NCBI GenBank assembly: GCA_027484145.1
Contig: JAIXUH010000014.1
Span: 1 to 64,000, forward strand
Direction: 5' to 3'
DNA from: Rhodobacter sp.
GTDB lineage: Bacteria; Pseudomonadota; Alphaproteobacteria; Rhodobacterales; Rhodobacteraceae
DNA length: 64,000 nt
A model generated the notes under the pieces. It saw only the letters and a program-made list of their open reading frames with translations, was not told the DNA's origin and did no database searches. The translations under genes were made by a program, and so were the position numbers. Shown here in pieces: positions 8,644 through 16,033 of this stretch (position 1 is the stretch's first letter; each line of letters starts with the position of its first letter).

Positions 8644-9672
8644 ATGCAACCTGTGAAAGACCCCAAACTGATTGCCGGCAATGGCAACATGCCGTTGGCC
8701 AAGTCGATCGCGCGGCGGATGTCGATGCACCGGGGCATGGGCGTGAATCTGGTTGACGCACGGGTCGAGCGTTTCAACGATCAGGAAATCTTTGTCGAGG
8801 TGTTCGAAAATGTGCGGGGAGAGGACATGTACGTCATCCAGCCCACCTCAAACCCGGCGAATGATAACCTGATGGAACTGTTGATCATGGTTGATGCGCT
8901 GAAACGGTCGTCCGCCGCGCGCATCACCGCCGTGATCCCCTATTTCGGCTATGCCCGGCAGGATCGCCGCTCAAAGGCCCGCACGCCGATTTCCGCGAAA
9001 CTGGTGGCGAACCTGATCACACAAGCAGGTGTTGACCGGGTGCTGACCATGGACCTGCACGCGGCGCAGATTCAGGCCTTTTTCGACATCCCGGTCGACA
9101 ACCTTTATGCCGCACCAATCTTTGCACTGGACATCGAGCATCATTTCAAGGGGAGGATGGGTGAGTTGATGGTGGTGTCGCCTGATGTGGGCGGCGTGGC
9201 GCGGGCGCGCGAACTTGCCAAACGCATCAACGCCCCGCTCGCCATCGTCGACAAGCGCCGCGAAAAGGCCGGCGAAGTGGCCGAGATGACCGTGATCGGT
9301 GACGTTAGCGGGCGCACCTGTCTGATCGTGGACGACATCGCCGATACCGCAGGAACGCTGTGCAAGGCGGCCGCGCTTTTGATGGACCATGGCGCACGCG
9401 AGGTGCACGGCTATATCAGCCATGGCGTCCTGTCGGGACCGGCGGTGGACAGGATCAGCGCGTCAGTGATGACCTCGCTGGTGATCACTGACACTATCGA
9501 ACCGCCCGATCCGGTAAAGGCTGCGCCGAACATCCGCATTGTTCCCACGGCACCAGTCTTTGCCCAAGCCTTGTTGAATATCTGGAGCGGCACATCCGTG
9601 TCTTCGCTATTCGAAACTGAAACCCTGCTGCCGATTTATGAAAGCACCTACCCGGTGTTTCAGCGCCCCTGA
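8644..9672 (+). CDS. prs: Ribose-phosphate pyrophosphokinase (PRPP synthetase)
   Basis: A 342-aa enzyme that makes PRPP from ribose 5-phosphate and ATP. Clear motifs are [12 protein letters not shown] near the start, [13 protein letters not shown] (ATP/metal loop), [24 protein letters not shown] and the PRPP-binding [12 protein letters not shown] near residue 228. The start at 8644 is placed 7 bp after a GGGGAG ribosome-binding sequence; an in-frame ATG at 8638 is too close to it. The protein is slightly longer than housekeeping Prs (about 310-320 aa). It follows a phosphoribosyltransferase gene, so it may be a pathway-dedicated second copy; whether another prs exists in the genome cannot be seen here. 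Confidence 0.92.
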   Translation: MQPVKDPKLIAGNGNMPLAKSIARRMSMHRGMGVNLVDARVERFNDQEIFVEVFENVRGEDMYVIQPTSNPANDNLMELLIMVDALKRSSAARITAVIPYFGYARQDRRSKARTPISAKLVANLITQAGVDRVLTMDLHAAQIQAFFDIPVDNLYAAPIFALDIEHHFKGRMGELMVVSPDVGGVARARELAKRINAPLAIVDKRREKAGEVAEMTVIGDVSGRTCLIVDDIADTAGTLCKAAALLMDHGAREVHGYISHGVLSGPAVDRISASVMTSLVITDTIEPPDPVKAAPNIRIVPTAPVFAQALLNIWSGTSVSSLFETETLLPIYESTYPVFQRP

Positions 9673-9820
9673 CCGGGTGTTGTTCAACCCCGCCCTTCCG
9701 GGACAACGGAGGTGCGGTCGCCATCTGGCGGAATGCCGCGCTGCACAGGGTCTGCTGCAGTGCGTTGCACCAGTTTGCAAGGCAGGTTATCACCGCCAAG
9801 TGACACGTCAGGAGTGCCGC

Positions 9821-10465
9821 ATGGCGACGCAAGACAAAGACCCGGTCCCTGCCAAAGACCGCAGTCGCGACCGCCCGGCGACAGAGCGGCGCATACTGGA
9901 TGCTGCACAGTCGATCCTGACAAAGGATGGGCCGTCGGGCTTTGGCATAAATGCCGTGGCGCGGGCCGCAAACGTCGACAAGCAGTTGATCTACCGCTAC
10001 TACGGCGGCCTTGACGGGCTGCTTGCGGCCCTTGGCGAACGGCTGGCGCTGTGGTGGCAAGACCGTCTGCTTGAAGGTGCGCCCTCTACGCCACCCCAGA
10101 CCTATGGCGATCTGATCGAGGGTCTGGCCCTGCGGTTGCTGTACATCATGCGCAGTGAACCGCTGGCGCTGCAAAGCGCGCTGTGGGAATTGTCCGACTC
10201 GTCCGGCCCGGTTGCGGCGCTGTCGGCCTCTCGGTCGCGGGCACTTGGGGCCTGGATAGCCCGGGCACGGGGCGACCTTTTGCCACCCGATGGTGTGGAT
10301 GCCCCGGCCATCAACGCCATGATCATCTCGGCCATCGGCTATTTTGTTCTGGCAAGCCGGACCTCGGCCAACGTCATCGGACTTGCCACCCAAGACGAAG
10401 CGACATGGACAAGGCTTGAGGCGGCAATCTGCGTTCTTATCAGGGGCGCCTATCGCAGTGCCTGA
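9821..10465 (+). CDS. TetR-family transcriptional regulator
   Basis: A 214-aa regulator. The helix-turn-helix lies at about residues 20-65 (RRILDAAQSIL, GINAVARAANVDKQLIYRYYGGLDGL), followed by an all-helical ligand-binding domain. The ATG at 9821 is preceded by AGGAG; the frame is open further upstream but without a good start. The gene follows the PRPP synthetase by 148 bp and is on the same strand. Its target is unclear: it might act on itself, on the salvage set, or on the polyketide cluster that begins about 1 kb downstream. TetR proteins often respond to small hydrophobic ligands, but nothing here ties it to the cluster product. Confidence 0.88.
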   Translation: MATQDKDPVPAKDRSRDRPATERRILDAAQSILTKDGPSGFGINAVARAANVDKQLIYRYYGGLDGLLAALGERLALWWQDRLLEGAPSTPPQTYGDLIEGLALRLLYIMRSEPLALQSALWELSDSSGPVAALSASRSRALGAWIARARGDLLPPDGVDAPAINAMIISAIGYFVLASRTSANVIGLATQDEATWTRLEAAICVLIRGAYRSA

Positions 10466-10505
10466 CGCGGGCGCGCCATATCCATGAAGCGACGCTGCCC
10501 GCCGG

Positions 10506-10859
10506 ATGACGGCCCCCCCTTTGCTTGCCCCGCTTGCGGCCGCTGCGGCTTTGATGGCAGCCAATCCAACGGCCATCTTGGCGAATACCTGCCTTGGTAT
10601 TGCAAAAGGCGGGATCATCCGAAGCCTCCCCGACGATGGCATCATTGAGAGTCCGGGCCGGGTTGATCGTTTTGGGATCAACATGGTCGCAGGCTTTACC
10701 CTGCCATTCGCGTGTGCCGCGACCTGTCAGGCGGCAATGACGGCGGATGTGGAGTTCTTGAAACGTTTGGTTCTTTACGCCCAAATGGTTGATGCCGTGT
10801 GTCCGCCCGCGGAAGTCTGGCCGATCGTCGACGAGATGTTGGCGGCGCGGTCAAACTGA
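10506..10859 (+). CDS. Possible small hypothetical protein
   Basis: A 117-aa open frame with a hydrophobic, alanine-rich N-terminal third and a more polar C-terminal part (DVEFLKRLVLYAQMVDAV). I do not recognise the family. No clear ribosome-binding sequence precedes the ATG at 10506; later in-frame ATGs exist at 10551 and 10683. It starts 40 bp after the TetR gene. The opposite strand also has an open frame here, but its product is rich in Arg/His/Cys and looks like an antisense shadow. Treat as tentative. Confidence 0.3.
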   Translation: MTAPPLLAPLAAAAALMAANPTAILANTCLGIAKGGIIRSLPDDGIIESPGRVDRFGINMVAGFTLPFACAATCQAAMTADVEFLKRLVLYAQMVDAVCPPAEVWPIVDEMLAARSN

Positions 10860-11349
10860 CGCCCGCAATTCACAGCAGCCGTGAATGAAGGCCGCGCAGC
10901 GACTTGGCGTACTTGGGCCTTTGATTTGCGCGGATATCTGACCTTGTGACGATCACCCAAGCGATGCGCGAGGGGCAATGGAGTGATCAAGCGGCAACCT
11001 GAAGCAAGGCGAGATCAGATCCATCGGGCGCTATTGCTTGCCGGATGGGTTGAACCATCACTCTGGCCGTTCAGCGTTCATGACGTGAATGCAGAAGGTG
11101 AGATGGCCCCGCCAGTGACCAAGGTCGCCTACCAAAAGGCGCTTGCAACAAAGCCTGAATTTTCTTGGTAAGGCGCGTCGAGGGTCTCAAAACCCGCACC
11201 ACATCGCGACTCACGGTGACCTTGGTTTCCAGTCTGCCAGTTTCTTCATCGCGTTGCCGCAACCGGCAACTTTTGGTGTTTCGAGCCTATCGGACAGCAG
11301 CCCACGAAGTGCGAATGTGACGCCCGGCTTCGTGGAAGCGCCCCCAATT

Positions 11350-11370
11350 CCTATCCGAACGGATTATAGG
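11350..11370. repeat. Imperfect inverted repeat upstream of the PKS promoter
   Basis: The inner arms ATCCG and CGGAT are separated by AA, flanked by CCT on the left and TATAGG on the right, giving an extended but imperfect hairpin. It ends about 36 bp upstream of the -35 box, and a TTTT run follows 7 bp later. It could be a weak terminator insulating the cluster or an operator; the sequence does not decide. Confidence 0.35.
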
Positions 11371-11406
11371 CAACTCTTTTACGCCCCCGACTAAGCCAAA
11401 AGGCGT

Positions 11407-11436
11407 TTGACAGTAGCAACGCTGCACGTGTTTAAT
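11407..11436 (+). promoter_or_regulatory. Predicted sigma-70 promoter of the polyketide cluster
   Basis: A perfect -35 TTGACA (11407-11412), an 18-bp spacer and a -10 TTTAAT (11431-11436, five of six consensus bases) lie 55 bp upstream of the first cluster gene. The -10 is followed by an A/T-rich stretch suitable for initiation near 11443. No other element of this quality was noticed ahead of the cluster. The downstream genes are almost gapless, so this promoter could serve a transcript of nearly 40 kb. Confidence 0.6.
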
Positions 11437-11491
11437 CGACACAATAAAGAGTAGTGCTGGTTTTCTGAAACAATCGCTTAGGTTGAGTAAA

Positions 11492-12448
11492 GTGACAGCA
11501 AAGCCTGCTCTTGGCGGACGTTCCTCTATGGTTGCAACGGACCGCGATGCTTTGCCCTCGCTGCGCGTGAAAATCGACTACGCCGCCCTGAACTTCCGTG
11601 ACTTCATCACTGCCTCTGGCATGTTTGGTTCCGTTCCACCCGGCTATGTTCCGGGGAACGAAGGCGCAGGCATTGTTCTGGCCTCGGATGATCCGGCGTT
11701 CCAGACGGGTGACCGCGTCTTTGTCAGCGGTCACGGGTTGGGGGAAAAGCTTGGCGGCACCACTGCAGGCGAGCTTGATGTGCCCATCGCCGCTGCGTGT
11801 CCGCTGCCAGATGGAATGACAACATGGCAGGCCGCCACTTTGGGCGTTGCAGCATTGGTTGCTGTGGCCGCAGGGCAAGCCATGACGTCGGGGCGTAATG
11901 CTTTGCAAGGCGGCACGTCTGTGGCCGTCACGGGCGCGATGGGTGGAACCGGACGGGTGGCCGCTGCCTATTTCGCGCGCAGCGGTCAGTTGGTCACCGC
12001 CTTTACCCGCGACCCCGCCCTTGCAAACGTTCTTGCAGATCTGGGCTGCGCCGAGGTTCTTGGCCTTCCCGATGCAAGTGCACTGGCAGCAGATGCCTTT
12101 GGACCAGAACGCTTTGCCGCCGCCCTTGATGTCACCGGCACACTGGTAAACTGGCTGATACGCCACATGCAAACAGACGGAACGCTGGCGCTTGTCGGGT
12201 TCAGCGCGGGTCGCACGGTCCAATTGAACGCGATTGCGGTGATTTTGCGCCGGCTTCGGTTGGTTGGGGTCAATGCGGGTTTGGGGGCTGCCGAAAAGAC
12301 GCGCGCCTTGGACGCGGTTTCAAAGGTGCTGCAGCCCGGTGATTATGACCGGCTGGCCCGTCTGGTCCAACCGCAGGATGTGGGGCGGGTCTTGCGCCAG
12401 TTCGGACAAGGGGCGGGGCAGGGCCGCATCGTCGTGGCGCTGACATGA
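11492..12448 (+). CDS. MDR-superfamily enoyl reductase (AcuI/YhdH-like)
   Basis: A roughly 318-aa NADPH-dependent medium-chain reductase. The N-terminal GroES-like part has YAALNFRDFITASG, VPGNEGAGIV, DRVFVSGHGLGEKLGG and PLPDGMTTWQAATLG; the nucleotide-binding part has VAVTGAMGGTGRVAAAYFAR. No zinc ligands are evident. This pattern fits the acryloyl-CoA reductase/quinone oxidoreductase branch, which reduces activated C=C bonds. It is the first gene of the cluster and overlaps the AT-AT-ER gene by ATGA. It could act as an extra trans-acting enoyl reductase on the chain, or reduce the predicted butenolide, analogous to the reductase step of A-factor biosynthesis. The N-terminus is short for the family; GTG 11492 is chosen, with TTG 11483 and ATG 11528 as alternatives. 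Confidence 0.8.
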   Translation: MTAKPALGGRSSMVATDRDALPSLRVKIDYAALNFRDFITASGMFGSVPPGYVPGNEGAGIVLASDDPAFQTGDRVFVSGHGLGEKLGGTTAGELDVPIAAACPLPDGMTTWQAATLGVAALVAVAAGQAMTSGRNALQGGTSVAVTGAMGGTGRVAAAYFARSGQLVTAFTRDPALANVLADLGCAEVLGLPDASALAADAFGPERFAAALDVTGTLVNWLIRHMQTDGTLALVGFSAGRTVQLNAIAVILRRLRLVGVNAGLGAAEKTRALDAVSKVLQPGDYDRLARLVQPQDVGRVLRQFGQGAGQGRIVVALT

Positions 12449-15400
12449 AGGACAGCATCGCCCCCTTTCAGACAGGAACGTCAAGAGGAACGGCTTTCCT
12501 GTTTCCGGGGCAGGGCGTTCAGTATTTTCACATGGGGTCGGTTCTCTTCCAGAACGACCCGGTGTTTCGCGATACCCTCGTGCGGTTGGACCGCGCCCTG
12601 ATTGCTGATGGCAACCCGTCTGTTCTGGACTGGCTTTACGCCACGGACACCGGACGGGACGCGGTTTGCGATGATCTGCGGTTTACCCACCCGGCCCTTT
12701 TGATGATCGAAATGGGATTGGCGCTTCGATTGCAAGCGGGGGGGACTGAGCCGGACATCCTTCTTGGCGTTTCGCTGGGCGAATTTGCAGCGGCGGCGTT
12801 TGCGGGTGTTTTGCCGCCGGAAGAGATGTTGTGCTGTATCGCCAAAACCGCGCGCATCATCCACGAACGCTGCGATGCCGGGCGGATGCTTGCCGTTCTT
12901 GGGCCGCTGTCGGCCTTTGACGATCTGCACGGGGTGGAATTCGTCGGAGAGCAGGCGGAAAACCATTTTGTCATCTCGGGCCCCCTAGACGCCGTGGATG
13001 AGGCTGCGCAAACCTTGCGCGCCAAAGGAGTGCTGGTTGCAGCGCCGCCTGTGGCGCGCGCTTTCCACAGCAGCGCGATGAATACCGTCGCCGACGACGT
13101 GGCTGCCGTCTTTGCCAACCGCAGATATCGCCCCCCGCAGGTTCCGCTGATTTCTGCCATGACCGGCGGGTTCGTCACCGCACCTGATGCCGCCCACTTT
13201 GCCCAGATCGGGCGGGGCCAGATCAATTTCCGTACGGCAGTGCAGACATTGGAGTTGCACGGCAAGGTTTGCCTTCTGGTCGACGTGGGGCCTTCGGGCA
13301 GCCTTGCAACGCTGGCCGCCCGATCGCTTGGCGGGGGGCAGGACTGGCCGCAGGAACGGATCCTTTCGCCATTCGCGGCAGGGCAGAGCGAACTGGATCG
13401 CCTGAGGGCGCTGGACGAGGTAAGTATGAAAGACCTTGAGGACGGAGCCTTTTCGCGGCGCGGCAGCCAATGGGGCAAGGCGGTGGTCTTTGCCGGGCAG
13501 GGATCGCAGGTCGTGGGCATGGGGGCGGATCTGTTTCCGCGGTTTCCGGAACTGGTGGCCAGTGCCGACCGTATCTTGGGCTATTCGATTGCTGACTTCT
13601 GCCGCGACAATCCTTCGGGAAAGTTGGGCGATACACGCTTTACCCAACCCTTGGTGTTTTGCGTCAATGCACTTGCCTGGAAGGATCATGTCGCGCGGCA
13701 CGGAATGCCTGATGTTCTGGCCGGACATTCGCTTGGGGAAATGAATGCCCTGTTCGCCGCAGGGGTGATGACGTTCGAATCGGCGCTGAGCATCGTCAAG
13801 ACGCGGGCCGAACTGATGGCCGGGGCGCCTGCTGGGGCAATGTCGGCGGTTCTTGGGCTGGATCGCGCACGGCTGGAACGCGTGATTGAAACGGGTGGTC
13901 TTGACCGGATCGACATTGCGAACCTGAACACGCCTGGTCAGATCGTCATATCCGGCGATGCCGATCAGGTCCGCGCGGCGGGGCCACTGATCCAAGAGGC
14001 AGGGGCGCGGGCCTGCATTCCCCTGCCCGTAAGCGGGGCATTCCATTCTCGCCTGATGCGACAGGCGGAAACCGCCTTTGCCGCGCATCTTCAAGGGTTT
14101 GATTTCGCAGCGCCACAGGTGCCCGTGATCTCGAACGTGACGGCGCGTCCCTATGCAGAGCAGGATATCGGTGGCCAGATCGCCCGCTTGCTTTCGCGGT
14201 CAGTCGATTGGGTCGGGACCATCGGGCATATGCTTGACCGGGGGGTGACGGACTTTGTTGAACTGGCCCCAAAGCCCGTTCTGACGCAGATGATCGCCGA
14301 GATCCGTCGCAGCCATGTGATAGCTGTACCGGAGGCGCCGGTTGCACCGCTGAGCCTGCGCGAAAAGGAACCGGCGGCACCTGCTGTGCCACTCGTGCCG
14401 GTGCTGCGCCAAAGCGGCAGCGGGCTAGGTGCAGAAACCCTCGGATCAGCGGAATTTCGGGCCGCCTACGGGGCGAGATACGCCCATATCTGCGGTGGCA
14501 TGGTGCATGGCATTGCCAGCGTTGACTGGGTTGTTGCCTGCGCGAATGCGGGCCTCTTGTCCTTTTTCGGAACGGGGGGGATTTCGCCAGACCGCGTCGA
14601 AGCAGCCTTGGCCGATCTGACGACCAGAATTGCTCCGGACAAGCCCTTTGGAATCAATCTGCTAAACGGATCGAACGAAGCCGCCAACGTGGCCTTGTTC
14701 CTGCGTTATGGGATCCGGACGATCGAGGCATCCGCCTTTATCAAAATGACGCCCGATCTTGTGCGCTATCGCCTGTCGGGGCTTTCGCGCGATGCGCTGT
14801 CACCCGGTGGCGTTGCTATCGGCAACCGGATCATTGCCAAGCTGTCCCGCCCGGAAGTGGCGCGCGCCTTTTTGTTGCCTGCGCCCGAGCAAATCGTTCA
14901 GGCGCTGTTGGCCGAGGGCAAGATCACATCCGATATGGCCGAACTGGCGCGCAAGGTTCCGATGGCAGACGACATTTGCGTAGAGGCCGATTCCGGCGGG
15001 CATACCGATCAGGGAAATGCGACCGTCCTGATCCCGGCGATCTGCCGTCTACGGGATACGATTCAAGCTGAGATGGGATATGCGCGCCAGGTGCGGGTTG
15101 GATCTGGCGGCGGGATCGGAACCCCGGACGCTGCAGCGTCGGCGCTGATGCTGGGGGCCCAATTCACGCTGACGGGATCCATCAACCAGTGCACGCGCGA
15201 GGCTGGAACCAGCAATCTGGTCAAGCAGATGTTGGCCGAGGCCGAAGTTCAAGATACCGCCTATGCCCCCGCCGGGGACATGTTCGAAATCGGCGCAAGG
15301 GTGCAGGTCTTGCGGCGGGGTGTCCTGTTTCCGGCGCGCGCCAACCGGCTGTTCGATCTTTACATGCGCCACGACCGGATCGAGGATATCGACAGCCAGA

Positions 15401-15762
15401 CCCGTGATCAGATCGAGACACGCTATTTCCAGCGCAGCTTTGATCAGGTCTGGCAGGATTGTGTGGCCTATTGGCCCGCCGCTGCCATTGACCGCGCGCT
15501 TTCAGTGCCGAAGCAGAAGATGGCTTACATCTTTCGCTGGTATTTCGGCCTGTCCGGTCGGCTGGCCTTGCAAGGTGCTGCTGAACGCAAGGTCGATTTC
15601 CAGATCCATTGTGGCCCGGCCATGGGGGCTTTCAATCAATGGGTTGCCGACACCCCGCTTGCGGATTGGCAAAGCCGCTCGGTGGTGGCTGTCAACACGC
15701 GGCTTCTGACGGCGACAGCCGACAGGATCGAACGTGCCATCCAAGACTTTTCAAGGAGATAG
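12445..15762 (+). CDS. Tandem trans-acyltransferase/enoyl reductase (AT-AT-ER)
   Basis: A 1105-aa protein serving the AT-less modules. AT1 (about residues 15-310) has GVSLGE with Ser110 and AFHSS. AT2 (about 340-625) has GHSLGE with Ser429, the KTRAELM Arg that grips malonyl carboxylate, and GAFHSR. AT2 therefore looks like the malonyl transferase. In AT1 the corresponding Arg is Ala (KTARIIH) and the active-site His-Ser pair is Val-Ser, as expected of an acyl hydrolase that clears stalled chains. The C-terminal part (about 650-1105) is a PfaD-type FMN enoyl reductase with GGMVHGIAS, FGTGG, EADSGGHTDQ and VGSGGGIGTPDAA. This three-domain layout is known from several trans-AT systems. Start and stop are tightly coupled to the neighbouring genes. 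Confidence 0.95.
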   Translation: MKDSIAPFQTGTSRGTAFLFPGQGVQYFHMGSVLFQNDPVFRDTLVRLDRALIADGNPSVLDWLYATDTGRDAVCDDLRFTHPALLMIEMGLALRLQAGGTEPDILLGVSLGEFAAAAFAGVLPPEEMLCCIAKTARIIHERCDAGRMLAVLGPLSAFDDLHGVEFVGEQAENHFVISGPLDAVDEAAQTLRAKGVLVAAPPVARAFHSSAMNTVADDVAAVFANRRYRPPQVPLISAMTGGFVTAPDAAHFAQIGRGQINFRTAVQTLELHGKVCLLVDVGPSGSLATLAARSLGGGQDWPQERILSPFAAGQSELDRLRALDEVSMKDLEDGAFSRRGSQWGKAVVFAGQGSQVVGMGADLFPRFPELVASADRILGYSIADFCRDNPSGKLGDTRFTQPLVFCVNALAWKDHVARHGMPDVLAGHSLGEMNALFAAGVMTFESALSIVKTRAELMAGAPAGAMSAVLGLDRARLERVIETGGLDRIDIANLNTPGQIVISGDADQVRAAGPLIQEAGARACIPLPVSGAFHSRLMRQAETAFAAHLQGFDFAAPQVPVISNVTARPYAEQDIGGQIARLLSRSVDWVGTIGHMLDRGVTDFVELAPKPVLTQMIAEIRRSHVIAVPEAPVAPLSLREKEPAAPAVPLVPVLRQSGSGLGAETLGSAEFRAAYGARYAHICGGMVHGIASVDWVVACANAGLLSFFGTGGISPDRVEAALADLTTRIAPDKPFGINLLNGSNEAANVALFLRYGIRTIEASAFIKMTPDLVRYRLSGLSRDALSPGGVAIGNRIIAKLSRPEVARAFLLPAPEQIVQALLAEGKITSDMAELARKVPMADDICVEADSGGHTDQGNATVLIPAICRLRDTIQAEMGYARQVRVGSGGGIGTPDAAASALMLGAQFTLTGSINQCTREAGTSNLVKQMLAEAEVQDTAYAPAGDMFEIGARVQVLRRGVLFPARANRLFDLYMRHDRIEDIDSQTRDQIETRYFQRSFDQVWQDCVAYWPAAAIDRALSVPKQKMAYIFRWYFGLSGRLALQGAAERKVDFQIHCGPAMGAFNQWVADTPLADWQSRSVVAVNTRLLTATADRIERAIQDFSRR

Positions 15763-15769
15763 ACATCCG

Positions 15770-16030
15770 ATGACCACAGTCATGTCGCGGATCGCGAGCT
15801 ATATCGAAGGTCAATTCCTCGTCACGCTTGGCGAGGATTTCGAACCGGACACGAACCTGTTCGAAACCGGGATCATGGACAGTTTCGGCTACGTCCAATT
15901 GATCGATTTTCTGCAGACAGAGTTTGGCCTGACGTTGGCGGATGAGGATTTCCTGACAAACGTGATGGTCAGCCTGACACGAATGACCGCAACGGTTTCA
16001 GCCAAAATGGCACAGGAACAGGTGACCTGA
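15770..16030 (+). CDS. Stand-alone acyl carrier protein
   Basis: An 86-aa carrier protein; the phosphopantetheine Ser lies in GIMDSFGYVQLIDF near residue 40, within a normal four-helix ACP length. It starts 7 bp after the AT-AT-ER gene with AAGGAG upstream, and ends 3 bp before the amidotransferase gene. That tight pairing with an AsnB-type enzyme is the arrangement seen in glutarimide polyketide clusters, where the free ACP carries malonyl and is amidated to malonamyl-ACP, the starter for the first KS. PKS1 begins directly with a KS and has no loading domain, which fits. An in-frame ATG at 15782 is an alternative start. Confidence 0.92.
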   Translation: MTTVMSRIASYIEGQFLVTLGEDFEPDTNLFETGIMDSFGYVQLIDFLQTEFGLTLADEDFLTNVMVSLTRMTATVSAKMAQEQVT

Positions 16031-16033
16031 ACC

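Larger units (their letters stand above)
10860..11482. other. About 620 bp without a recognised gene, left border of the PKS cluster
   Basis: Only short open frames (62-83 aa) are present on either strand, none with a recognisable family or good ribosome-binding site. There is a 6-bp stem with 7-nt loop (ATTCAC / GTGAAT) at 10868-10886 without a T-run, an imperfect hairpin at 11350-11370, and a near-consensus promoter at 11407-11436. It probably marks the boundary of the polyketide cluster. No transposase remnant could be identified. Confidence 0.6.

Noticed and set aside
10983-11394. Three short open frames in the pre-cluster gap
   Set aside because: No recognisable family, no ribosome-binding site and overlapping on opposite strands; possible relics but not supportable as genes.
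14400-15762. Polyunsaturated fatty acid synthase because of the PfaD-like domain
   Set aside because: The same FMN reductase type is standard in trans-AT systems, and the modules here are diverse and non-iterative, with B, cMT and AfsA domains.
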